Shown: piece by piece, positions 55,587 through 64,000 of the stretch
Position numbering within the stretch: the first letter of the stretch is position 1
Layout: each line of letters begins with the position of its first letter
Source of the DNA: Gemmatimonadota bacterium
GTDB taxonomy: Bacteria; Gemmatimonadota; Gemmatimonadetes; Gemmatimonadales; Gemmatimonadaceae
DNA: 64,000 bases
Reading direction: 5' to 3'
Assembly: GCA_016874035.1 (NCBI GenBank)
Contig: VGVM01000004.1
Coordinates: 1 to 64,000, forward strand
Position numbers and translations under genes: made by a program
The notes under the pieces: model-generated
Seen by the model: the letters and a program-made list of their open reading frames with translations, nothing else
What the model was told of the DNA's origin: nothing
Database searches by the model: none

Positions 55587-57203
55587 TCAGGCGCCGGTCA
55601 GTCTCGGGAACGCGTTGCCGATCTCCGCGGCGGAGCGGAGCGAGAGCGCGCAGAACGTGAGCGTGCCATTGGCACAACTTCCCGACACCATCGTCGGCGC
55701 TCCGACCACGAAGAGATTCTCGTGCTCGAATGTGCGACCGTGTGAATCCACCACACCGGTCGCCGCACTTGTGCCCATACGGCACCCACCGGCCGGATGG
55801 TCCTGGAAGTTGTCCACCGCCGTGCGGATCACGCGCCCATCGCCGGCCTTCGCGAGGCGGTCGAAGAGCGCGCGAAGCGAATCTTCCGTGTAGCCCCGGA
55901 GCGCCGCAGACATCGTGTCATCGCGGAAGCTGAGCTTGGGCAGCGGGTCGGCCCAGAGCGTCCGCCGAACGGGGTCCAGCGTGAGCTCACTTTCACGCGC
56001 CGGGATCACGTCGTAATACGCGCGGACGCGCGCGGTCCCGCGGCCGGTCCGCTGCCGCCAGTCGCGCAGCATGTCGTCGCCGAGCAGCAGCGCGCCCGCG
56101 TCATCGCGCAGTCGCGGCTCACGGCCCACCGGCGATTCCCAGACGCGGAGGTCGTGCCGCACGTATGCGCCGCCGGCGGGTTTGCGCATGAACTGCTTGC
56201 TGACCAATGAGTGCTGCGTGTTGATCCCCGGGTACAGCTCGAGCGGGAGATCGATGAACGCCTGCACGTTGCGGTGACCCGTCAGGTACTTGCCGACCAG
56301 TCCGGCGCGATTGGCGAGCCCGTTCGGAAAGCGAGACGATCGCGAAAGCAGGAGCAGGTGCGCGCTCCAGGCGTATCCCGCCGCCACGACGAACGTCTTG
56401 GCGCGGAACTCGATGGTTTCGCCCAGTCGATCGCGGTGAACGGCGCGCGCCGCAACGATACGCCCGCTGTTTTCGTCATGCACCAGCGAGCGCACGATCG
56501 TGCGCGTGTGCAGCTCGATGCGCTTGTTGGCACGCAGCGGGTTCCACGTCATGTCCGGCGAATACTTCGCGCCGACCGGGCAGATCGGGGTGCAGGTGTC
56601 GTTCCGGCAGCACGCGCCGCGCCCCTGGTACGAACGCGACAGCTTGGCCGACGGCTGGCTCCACATTGTCACGCCTGCGTCGGCGACCCAGTTCTTGAGG
56701 AGACCGAGGTTGTAGCTCAGCGGCAGCGCGGGGAGCGGGAACGGCTTGGCGCGGGGATCCATGGACGCCGGGCCCTGCTCGCCGCTCACGCCCATCAGCA
56801 CCTCGGCCTCGTAGTAGTGCGGTTCGAGGTCCTCGTAGCTGATCGGCCAGTCATAGCCGACGCCGCAGAGTGACATGGTCTTGAAGTCTTCCGGCGAAAA
56901 CCGCGGGGTGACCCCACCCCAGTGCATCGCCATGCCGCCGACGCACATGGAGCGCGACTGGATGCCTTCGGGGTCGTAGCCGTCAATGTGGTCGTTGGGC
57001 CACGGCGATGTCCCGTACGCGCGCCAGCGCTCGCGGTTGGCGGGCCACTGATTGATCGGCGGCTGGTCATCGCCGGCTTCGATCACGACAATCTTCGCGC
57101 GGCGTTCGCTCGTGAGCTTCGCCGCGACCATGGCGGCGGTGATCCCGCTGCCGATGATGCAGATGTCGGCCTCGACGGACTGCCGCTTCGCAATGAAGGT
57201 CAT
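55587..57203 (-). CDS. GMC family oxidoreductase
   Basis: MTFIAKRQSVEADICIIGSGITAAMVAAKLTSE; CVGGMAMHWGGVTPRFSPEDF; DNFQDHPAGGCRMGTSAATGVVDSHGRTFEHENLFVVGAPTMVSG. Confidence 0.9.
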   Translation of the reverse strand: MTFIAKRQSVEADICIIGSGITAAMVAAKLTSERRAKIVVIEAGDDQPPINQWPANRERWRAYGTSPWPNDHIDGYDPEGIQSRSMCVGGMAMHWGGVTPRFSPEDFKTMSLCGVGYDWPISYEDLEPHYYEAEVLMGVSGEQGPASMDPRAKPFPLPALPLSYNLGLLKNWVADAGVTMWSQPSAKLSRSYQGRGACCRNDTCTPICPVGAKYSPDMTWNPLRANKRIELHTRTIVRSLVHDENSGRIVAARAVHRDRLGETIEFRAKTFVVAAGYAWSAHLLLLSRSSRFPNGLANRAGLVGKYLTGHRNVQAFIDLPLELYPGINTQHSLVSKQFMRKPAGGAYVRHDLRVWESPVGREPRLRDDAGALLLGDDMLRDWRQRTGRGTARVRAYYDVIPARESELTLDPVRRTLWADPLPKLSFRDDTMSAALRGYTEDSLRALFDRLAKAGDGRVIRTAVDNFQDHPAGGCRMGTSAATGVVDSHGRTFEHENLFVVGAPTMVSGSCANGTLTFCALSLRSAAEIGNAFPRLTGA

Positions 57204-57922
57204 GCCGAGGCCCTCCCGGCGCGCGTGAGCGGAACGGGCAGCTTCGGGGAATCGGCGAGCGGCCGGCACTGGCGCGGGTCAATCCGCCGCTGGTACGCGA
57301 GGTTCACGCCGTCGGTGGACTCCACGAAATGCGCGAGCATGGCGACGGCAACGTGTGGCGCCGAGAGCGGCGACGGCATGCGAGTGGAAGGCGCGCCGGC
57401 TGCGGCGCCCGCACCGCCGGCATTCGCGATCGCGGAACGCACGAGCGCAAGACGTTCATCGGCCGTGCACTGGGCGAACGCTTTTCGGTGCGCCGCCTGC
57501 GCGTCACGGTCGAGCGCGGCGAGTTGATCGGCCCAGCGCGCAGCCGACGACGGAGCGGTGGTTCCGATGCGTTCGCTGCCGTATGGGTGCTCCAACTCCT
57601 CGCCCGCGCGGTATGCCGCGATCCACGCGGTGAACGCGTTCGCCGCGCGCTCGACGCCGGCCCGGCCCAGCTCGCTCGGAAGTACGACTTCCGCGACGGG
57701 GCGCACGGCGGCCACGTCGAGTCCGGTTGCCTGACGCGAGGCAGCCCCTTGCTGCTCACCGGATGCGCGCGGTGTCTCGGCAAACGCCACGCGGCGCATC
57801 GCAGCCGTGACCGCTGCGGCGAGCATGGTCCACCTGATGAACAGTCGGCGATTCCAGGACACGGCGAACACCTCCAGTACGCGGGCGGGGAGAATGTAGC
57901 CGAACGCAGCTCTTGGCTTCAA
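57200..57922 (-). CDS. Gluconate 2-dehydrogenase subunit 3-like protein, exported
   Basis: Hydrophobic N-terminus; AEVVLPSELGRAGVERAANAFTAWIAAYRAGEEL; stop overlaps GMC start. Confidence 0.7.
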   Translation of the reverse strand: MKPRAAFGYILPARVLEVFAVSWNRRLFIRWTMLAAAVTAAMRRVAFAETPRASGEQQGAASRQATGLDVAAVRPVAEVVLPSELGRAGVERAANAFTAWIAAYRAGEELEHPYGSERIGTTAPSSAARWADQLAALDRDAQAAHRKAFAQCTADERLALVRSAIANAGGAGAAAGAPSTRMPSPLSAPHVAVAMLAHFVESTDGVNLAYQRRIDPRQCRPLADSPKLPVPLTRAGRASA

Positions 57923-57965
57923 CGTGTTGCTGGTGCGCAGACGTGACCGTCGGCGCGCCGCGTGG

Positions 57966-59237
57966 CTACGGATGCTCGAGTCGCTGTGCTCGCAGCCGCG
58001 CGAAGCCGATACCGACGATCGTGGTAACCGCGATCGCGGTCACGCCGTAGCCGCCTGCGGCGCCCATGCTGCCGCCGAGCGCCGCTCCCCCGATGCCACC
58101 CATCGCCATCGCCGTACAGGCGGCCACCACCTGGGGCGCGAACTTCTCGTCTCCGAAGGCCCGAAACCACGCCAGCATGGCCTGGAACGAGACCAGCGCA
58201 AGGCTCCCGACCAGCAGCACCGCAACGAGTGACCACGAGAGTACGCGTCCCGCCAGAAACGGAAACACTGATGGTGCAAACGCAGCGAGTGCGACCACTG
58301 CAGCCGCGGCAGCCGCGAAGACAGCAAGTGCCTGCCCGAACGCCTTCTTGGCCGTTTCATCGAAAGTGCGAATGGCCCCGGACGCAACGAGCGCGCCGAG
58401 CCGCGGATACCGCGCATGCATCCACGCCGTGGCAAGTACCGGCGGCGCCAGCGCGAGCGCGACATGAAGGCCGATCTCGCCCGCCTCGGTGGCACCGTGC
58501 ATCAGCATCGTCGCGGGCGTGAGCACCTGCGGGGCGATCCAGAGCGCGATCCACACCTTCGCCGAGCGCGCCTGCTCCGAGTGATACTGCTGGACGAGGC
58601 GGCCGCCGCCGGAGTCCGCCCCGGGAATCGCGCGCCGGCCACGCCACACGAATATTCCGGCCACCGCGAGCTGCGTCACGGCCGCCGCTGCCGCCGCGTC
58701 AATCCCGCGCGCTCGCATCAGGCCGACAATGACGACCACTGCGATCGCAGTCGCCTGGATGGCTCGCATCCGCTGCACTGCCTCGCTCCCACCCAGGCCT
58801 TCCCGCAAGCACACAAGCGGCACCAGCGCGACATACGCTGCCGTGCACGCCAGCACGATCAACCAGGGTCCGGTAGCCGACAGCTGACCAGGCATGGCCC
58901 CGCGCCAGATGACCCAGGTCCCGAGCGTCAGGCCCAGAGCGCCGACCACGATCGCCGCCCTCCGGAACCACGCATCGGCGACCGCGCGCAACACACCGCG
59001 TTCCGAAGGCCTCACCCGTGCCGCAAACTGCACGACCAGCGTCCCCATGCCGGTCTCAAAGAGCTGGGCGAAGGCGACGGCGTTGATGGCAATGAGGTAG
59101 AAGCCGCGTTCGGAGAGCGGCTGGCGCGTGACCAGGAAGTAGAGCGAAAGCGGCGCCGCGATCAGCGAGAGGGCGCGGGCGGCGGCAAGCCAGCGGACCG
59201 AAGGATCCGCCACCAACCTCCGAACCCGGTCGATCAT
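57966..59237 (-). CDS. Polysaccharide-biosynthesis-type multispanning membrane protein (flippase-like)
   Basis: Many TM segments; N-terminus VRWLAAARALSLIAAPLSLYFLVTRQPLSERGFYLIAINAVAFAQLFETGMGTLVVQFAA. Confidence 0.75.
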   Translation of the reverse strand: MIDRVRRLVADPSVRWLAAARALSLIAAPLSLYFLVTRQPLSERGFYLIAINAVAFAQLFETGMGTLVVQFAARVRPSERGVLRAVADAWFRRAAIVVGALGLTLGTWVIWRGAMPGQLSATGPWLIVLACTAAYVALVPLVCLREGLGGSEAVQRMRAIQATAIAVVVIVGLMRARGIDAAAAAAVTQLAVAGIFVWRGRRAIPGADSGGGRLVQQYHSEQARSAKVWIALWIAPQVLTPATMLMHGATEAGEIGLHVALALAPPVLATAWMHARYPRLGALVASGAIRTFDETAKKAFGQALAVFAAAAAAVVALAAFAPSVFPFLAGRVLSWSLVAVLLVGSLALVSFQAMLAWFRAFGDEKFAPQVVAACTAMAMGGIGGAALGGSMGAAGGYGVTAIAVTTIVGIGFARLRAQRLEHP

Positions 59238-60181
59238 TCGAAGTTGATGCGCTCGAGCTCGAACACGTGCGGCACGTCACGCACGTGAGTCCAGATCACG
59301 CCGACGTACTCGCCCAGGATACCGATGAAGAAGAGTTGGATCGATGTCAGGAAGAAGAACCCGACGAGCACGGGCGCCACGCCCAGCGAGAACTGGTCCC
59401 AGAAGAGGAGCTTGGCGACGAGGTAGCCCGCGCCGACGATCACCGACAGGACGGCCATCGCGAAGCCCAGCATGGTCGCCGCGCGCAAGGGCACCTTGCT
59501 GTGACTGGTGATCCCGAGGAATGCCTGGTCGTAGAGCGAGTAGAAGTTCTGCGACGTGATGCCGCGCTTGCGCGCCGGCTGATGGTACGGCACCAAGGTC
59601 GGCTCGAACCCGATCTCCGAAAGGAGTCCGCGGAAGAACGGGTACGGGTCCCTGATGCGCCGCAGTGCCTCGATCACCGCCTGGTCGTACATGCCGAAGC
59701 CGGTGCTCTGCACGACCGGCGGGGCGTCCGCAATCCGGCCGAGCAACCGGTAATACCAGCCGCGAATCGCGTAGAAGAATGATCGCTCGTCCGACGAGGT
59801 CTTCACGCCCAGGACGATCTTCGCCCCCTGCTCCCAGCGCGCGATGAACTCGTGCAGCAGTTCAGGCGGATCCTGGAAGTCGCAGGCCAGCGCGAGGACC
59901 GCGACCCCGCGCGGCTGCAGGATGACATGAATGCCGGACCGCACTGCCCCGAAGTTCCGCGCGTTGAAGATCGCCTTCACCCGCTTGTCCGATGCGCAGA
60001 TCTCGCGCAGGATGCGCCGCGTCCCGTCCCGCGACGCGTTGTCAATGAAGATGTGCTCGTAGCGGTACCGCGGGTGCGCGGCCATCACGTCGCGTACCGC
60101 CTCGTAGAGCCCGCGGACGTTTTCCTCCTCGTTGTAGCAGGAGGTCACCACGGAAAGCAGCGGCTTGCTCGTGTCGGTCAC
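59234..60181 (-). CDS. Glycosyltransferase family 2 (DPM1/GtrB-like)
   Basis: LLSVVTSCYNEEENVRGLYEAVRDVM; ALACDFQDPPELL; two C-terminal TM helices. Confidence 0.92.
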   Translation of the reverse strand: MTDTSKPLLSVVTSCYNEEENVRGLYEAVRDVMAAHPRYRYEHIFIDNASRDGTRRILREICASDKRVKAIFNARNFGAVRSGIHVILQPRGVAVLALACDFQDPPELLHEFIARWEQGAKIVLGVKTSSDERSFFYAIRGWYYRLLGRIADAPPVVQSTGFGMYDQAVIEALRRIRDPYPFFRGLLSEIGFEPTLVPYHQPARKRGITSQNFYSLYDQAFLGITSHSKVPLRAATMLGFAMAVLSVIVGAGYLVAKLLFWDQFSLGVAPVLVGFFFLTSIQLFFIGILGEYVGVIWTHVRDVPHVFELERINFE

Positions 60182-60208
60182 GTGGTGAAGATGCGCGCCA
60201 GCACGCCG

Positions 60209-60862
60209 TCAGTCGAGGGACCCGAGCACGCCGGGCAGGTCGGCCAGGCGATCGAGCACTGCCGCCGGTGCGACACCGGCGACGTCCAGGGGAGCCCCGT
60301 ACCCGTAGGTCACGGCAATAAACCGCACCTTGTTCGCCTGCGCCGCATCGGCATCGTCCGCCGAGTCACCCACCAGCACGGTCGTGGCTGGCGCGATGCC
60401 GTGCTCCCGGAGCACCCGCGCCACGACATCGCGCTTGCGAGCCGTCCGGTCCGGCATCATGTCGAGCGAATACAGGGCTGCAAACCGTGATGCGATACCC
60501 AGCCGGTCCACGAGCAGGCGCGTCGGCACCAATCGCTTGTTCGTCACGATGAACAGCCGACGCTCCGCCGTGGCCAACGCACTGAGCACCGACGCGAGCC
60601 CGGGGTATGGATCGGCATCCAGCACTCCGTCCGCGTCGTAGGTACGCCGGAACGCGGCGGCCAGCGGCTCGAGTCGTTCCAGGTCCTCGATGCCCGTCAG
60701 CCGGGTGAGCGTAAGCCGAAGCGGAGGCCCAATCACGCGCTGGTCGATCGGCTCAATCGGCGTGACGCCAGCCTCCGCAAGGACCTTCCGAAACCCCGCA
60801 AGGATCCCCGGGGCACTGTGCACCAACGTACCGTCGAGGTCGAAGAGGACGGTCGAAATCAT
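60209..60862 (-). CDS. HAD family hydrolase (phosphoglycolate-phosphatase-like)
   Basis: MISTVLFDLDGTLVHSAPGILAGF; VTNKRLVPT; VLVGDSADDADAAQANKVRFIAVTYGYG. Confidence 0.92.
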   Translation of the reverse strand: MISTVLFDLDGTLVHSAPGILAGFRKVLAEAGVTPIEPIDQRVIGPPLRLTLTRLTGIEDLERLEPLAAAFRRTYDADGVLDADPYPGLASVLSALATAERRLFIVTNKRLVPTRLLVDRLGIASRFAALYSLDMMPDRTARKRDVVARVLREHGIAPATTVLVGDSADDADAAQANKVRFIAVTYGYGAPLDVAGVAPAAVLDRLADLPGVLGSLD

Positions 60863-60889
60863 AAGGCCGGTCCGACGGATAGCCGGGCG

Positions 60890-62080
60890 TCAGACATCGT
60901 AGAGCAGGATGAGTTCATTGGTGCAGCGCAGTGTATTCCTGATCTGCAGCGCGATTTCGTGCTGAAACACGCGCGAACTGACCAGCACGGGCTCGCGCCG
61001 ACCGGCCAGCGCTTCCGGCGCCAGGATCGGGCGGCCGTGCAACTGCTTGCCATGATAGCGCGCGTTGCTCTCGATGAAGCCCGCGATGTTCGCGTCGGCC
61101 AGCCGGCTGGTGGCCAGCAAACGGGTCGTGTGCGTTCCGACCCCCCACACCAGGATCGGCTCGCCGCGCAACACGATCGCCTCGATCCGCTCGCGCAGGC
61201 GCGCGTCCTCGGCACGACAGCTTTCGATGTACCGCACGAGGCCGCGCTCGGTGTCCGCGTCGTACACCAGCCCGCCAACATCCGTGGCGTCGTCCATGCG
61301 ATACGCCGCCGACACATTCGACATCACGGTCTTCCAGCTCTGTTCCCGGTGATTCTGCTGCGAAAACACCCGGGTGAAGCCGTGCACACGCATCAGGTTG
61401 TCGAGCGACAGCGGCGCGAAGAAGTTGATGTGCTCCGTGCTGAAATCCTGATACGGCGCATTGCTCCAGTCGGCAAACGCAGTCGCATCCGGTACTTCCA
61501 CGTACAGGAGGCCCCCGGGGTTCAGGATGCGCCTGAGGTGGGCGAACGACTCCCCAAGGTCGCGAAGGTGCTCCAGGACGCCCACCAGGATGACGAGATC
61601 ATAGCGCTCCGGACGACGGCCGAGTTCTTCCAGCGTCAACGTGTGTACACGGATGTCGTACAGCCGCGCGGCGGCGGCCGCACACGCTGGGGAGGGATCG
61701 GCGCCTTCAACGTTCGGAAATCCGCGTTCCCGCAGGTTGGCGAGCAAGCGACCGGTGGCGCAGCCAACGTCGAGGATCCGGGCTCCGGTGTCCGGCACCA
61801 CGGGTGCGATGATGTCGGCGATCACGGCCATGCGCCGTGTATCGAACTCGGACTCGGCCCCGTCGCGCTGATGGTACTCGTACTTGGACATCGCGCGATA
61901 GTACGCGTCGAATTCGGCCTGCTCCGGGATGCCATCGGCGTAGCCGCCGCCGCATCGGCCGCAGACGACAACCTCATAGCCGGTCACCGGCGTCGCGGAT
62001 TCCACGGCGGCAAACTGTTGCGTAAACAACACGCGCCGTTCGGCGCTGCCGCAGATCGGACAGCCACGGGCTCGGGTCAT
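60890..62080 (-). CDS. Class I SAM C-methyltransferase with N-terminal zinc-binding and C-terminal Rossmann-like domain
   Basis: CPICGSAERR...CGRCGGGYAD; ARILDVGCATGRLLANLRERGF; C-terminal PILVWGVGTHTTRLLATS. Confidence 0.88.
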   Translation of the reverse strand: MTRARGCPICGSAERRVLFTQQFAAVESATPVTGYEVVVCGRCGGGYADGIPEQAEFDAYYRAMSKYEYHQRDGAESEFDTRRMAVIADIIAPVVPDTGARILDVGCATGRLLANLRERGFPNVEGADPSPACAAAAARLYDIRVHTLTLEELGRRPERYDLVILVGVLEHLRDLGESFAHLRRILNPGGLLYVEVPDATAFADWSNAPYQDFSTEHINFFAPLSLDNLMRVHGFTRVFSQQNHREQSWKTVMSNVSAAYRMDDATDVGGLVYDADTERGLVRYIESCRAEDARLRERIEAIVLRGEPILVWGVGTHTTRLLATSRLADANIAGFIESNARYHGKQLHGRPILAPEALAGRREPVLVSSRVFQHEIALQIRNTLRCTNELILLYDV

Positions 62081-63279
62081 GTGCCGCGCCCGATCAGTCG
62101 CGCCCGTGGGATCGCGTAGCAGACGAGGTCCCATCCCTCCTCGTTGTGCGGCCGGAGGAAGAACGCGTAGTCAGCCCGCCACTCGCGAAGCATCAACGGG
62201 ATACGCCACAGGTGGTCCTGCTGGTGATACACGCACACGGCAAGCACCGGGCCGTGACGCTCGATGGCGCCCCGGGCGCCCAGCAGCGCGTCCGGCTCGG
62301 CGCCTTCGATATCAAGCTTGATGAACGTCGGCACCGCGTTGCCTATCACGGCATCGAGCCGGTCGGCGGGAACCGTGATTCGCCCAGCGCCCGGAGCCGT
62401 CGACGTGGCGGACGCGGCCGTACCCATCGCGTCGAGATGCAGCGTTCCAGCACTCGAGGCCAACGCGAGTTGCCGGCAGCTGATCTTGCCGCGTATGGCG
62501 GGAGCAAGCGCGGCAACGGTGGCTTGCAGGCGCTCAAAGTTTCCTGGGTCGGGTTCGAGCGCGATGATGTGCGCAAATGCATCGGCATGACGGCGCACGA
62601 TCTCGCGAATGCTGTCGCCGTCGTACGCCCCGCCATCCACAACCCATTCATCATTGCGCCACGCGTACAGGTCTTCCGGGAAGTACTGCGCGTGACCGAC
62701 CGGATGCGAAAGTCCGTCAAAGTCGGCGTTCAGGCGAAACCGGACCTGCGCGACGTACTCGGCGCGTGACGCATCGTCCTCCCAGAGCGCCAGCGCGCGC
62801 CGAACGTCATCCTTCTGTTCGAGCACATGCTGCGGCTCGTCTTGGAGGTAGTACGGCAGGAACTCCTTTGGATGCGCCCAGTAGAGCAGCGGAAACGGCA
62901 CGATGACGTCGCAGCCAAGCGCGGCGAGCTGTGCACGCGTATGCGCTTGGCGATGCGGGCTGCCCGCCCCCCAGATCGTGATCACGAACGCGGCGCTTTG
63001 GCCGTACCGCTCGGCCGCGGCTGCGGGCGAAAGCACGTCGAGGCCGTCGATTGCCGTTCCATGCCTCGCGATCCCGTTGTCCGCGAACGCCAAGGCATCG
63101 AGTCCAGCAGCACGCAACCCACTCAGCGTGCGCCTTCCGAGACCACCGGCGCCCATGAGCACGATCGGCCGTCCGCGCGACGCCTCCTCAAACGCACGCC
63201 GCGCCTCCGATCGCCGTTCCGCCGGCGTTGGCGCGAGCAGTGCGGCGAGTTGGTCGTCGAGCCCCCCGGCGCCTACCAC
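62077..63279 (-). CDS. FkbM family methyltransferase with N-terminal Rossmann-like domain
   Basis: GTG at 63279 chosen; ORF-track N-terminus overlaps SDR and is not credible. PIVLMGAGGLGRRTLSGLRAAGLDALAFADN; VVDGGAYDGDSIREIV; TFIKLDIEGAEPDALLGA. Confidence 0.85.
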   Translation of the reverse strand: MVGAGGLDDQLAALLAPTPAERRSEARRAFEEASRGRPIVLMGAGGLGRRTLSGLRAAGLDALAFADNGIARHGTAIDGLDVLSPAAAAERYGQSAAFVITIWGAGSPHRQAHTRAQLAALGCDVIVPFPLLYWAHPKEFLPYYLQDEPQHVLEQKDDVRRALALWEDDASRAEYVAQVRFRLNADFDGLSHPVGHAQYFPEDLYAWRNDEWVVDGGAYDGDSIREIVRRHADAFAHIIALEPDPGNFERLQATVAALAPAIRGKISCRQLALASSAGTLHLDAMGTAASATSTAPGAGRITVPADRLDAVIGNAVPTFIKLDIEGAEPDALLGARGAIERHGPVLAVCVYHQQDHLWRIPLMLREWRADYAFFLRPHNEEGWDLVCYAIPRARLIGRGT

Positions 63280-64000
63280 GCGCACTTGCCGCCGTCGACC
63301 ACGAGGTTCGCACCCGTCACGAACGATGACGCCGACGAACACAGGTACACGAGCGCGCCCTGGAACTCGTGCGGCTGTCCCATCCGCCCCATCGGCACTC
63401 GCGCCGCTGCACGCGCCACGAACTCGCTCGGCTGGCCGTTTTGCACACCGCCAACCGTGATGGTGTTCGCCCGGACACCGGACGACGCCCAGTACGTCGC
63501 CAGGTACAGCGTCAGTCCGTGCAGCCCCGCCTTCACTGGCGTGTAGCTGACCGGCTTTACCGGCTGCGCTTCGGGCGGCAGGCCTTCGGTGTGGTAGAGC
63601 CGCTGGTCCGGGGCGATGACGCCGTACTCGCTGGAGATGTTGACGATCGATCCGCCCCCGCCGCGCGCCATCGCGGCACCGAAGTGCTTGGCGCACAGGA
63701 ACGCGCCGGTGAGACCGACCGCGATATCGGCGTTCCACTGCGCGAGCGGGAATTGCTCGAGCCGCGTGAAACCGGCGGCATCGCCTTCCACCTTCGGATT
63801 GTTCGCTGCGTTGTTGACGAGGATGTCCACGCGACCGAATCGCTGGAGCACCGTCGCGAGGAGCGTTTCCACCGAGCGCTCATCCGTGACGTCGAGCTGC
63901 GCTGCCATGGCCGCGACACCGAATCGCGACGTCAGGTCGTCGGCAACACGCCGCGCCTCATCCACCCGAAGGTCAGCGATGATCGGGATTCCGCCGGCCG
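63273..64000 (-). CDS. SDR family oxidoreductase, 5' end beyond window
   Basis: VDILVNNAANNP, GSIVNISSEYG, YTPVKAGLHGLTLYLA, VDGGKCAW; reading frame stays open through 64000. Confidence 0.9.
   Translation of the reverse strand, partial: AGGIPIIADLRVDEARRVADDLTSRFGVAAMAAQLDVTDERSVETLLATVLQRFGRVDILVNNAANNPKVEGDAAGFTRLEQFPLAQWNADIAVGLTGAFLCAKHFGAAMARGGGGSIVNISSEYGVIAPDQRLYHTEGLPPEAQPVKPVSYTPVKAGLHGLTLYLATYWASSGVRANTITVGGVQNGQPSEFVARAAARVPMGRMGQPHEFQGALVYLCSSASSFVTGANLVVDGGKCAW

Noticed and set aside
63280-63738. N-terminal extension of FkbM ORF
   Set aside because: Overlaps the SDR coding frame and is composition-driven; a GTG start at 63279 is credible.

Overview
High-GC bacterial chromosome segment, gene-dense (about 60 CDS). 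Gene content such as the ADOP-type permease, DUF5916 protein, M14 peptidase and class-C beta-lactamase-like hydrolases suggests a Gemmatimonadota/Acidobacteriota-like organism; this is inference only. Most genes are housekeeping or metabolic: pdxH, rsgA, a fadIJ-like beta-oxidation pair, glpD, greA, queG, rnd, a molybdenum-hydroxylase set, a sufBCDUS cluster with a remote sufT, an amidase, a GMC oxidoreductase, and a polysaccharide/sugar-modification cluster at the right end. I see no CRISPR array, prophage, IS element, rRNA or tRNA. The most unusual items are: (1) a secreted glycine-rich protein built from about 14 tandem 16-residue repeats (41.7-42.8 kb); (2) an AT-rich island with two exact 13-bp direct repeats plus a diverged inverted copy, between a Fic-like winged-helix protein and the FAD subunit of a split Mo-hydroxylase; (3) a terminator-like hairpin in the greA leader; (4) a structured, repeat-containing sufB-sufC spacer; (5) a 47-bp tandem hairpin repeat with an inverted copy between convergent genes; (6) a bacterial deoxyhypusine-synthase-like protein; (7) an ECF sigma/anti-sigma/PDZ operon with heptamer repeats in the PDZ gene's 5' coding end. 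I found no clearly new multi-gene defence or mobile system.
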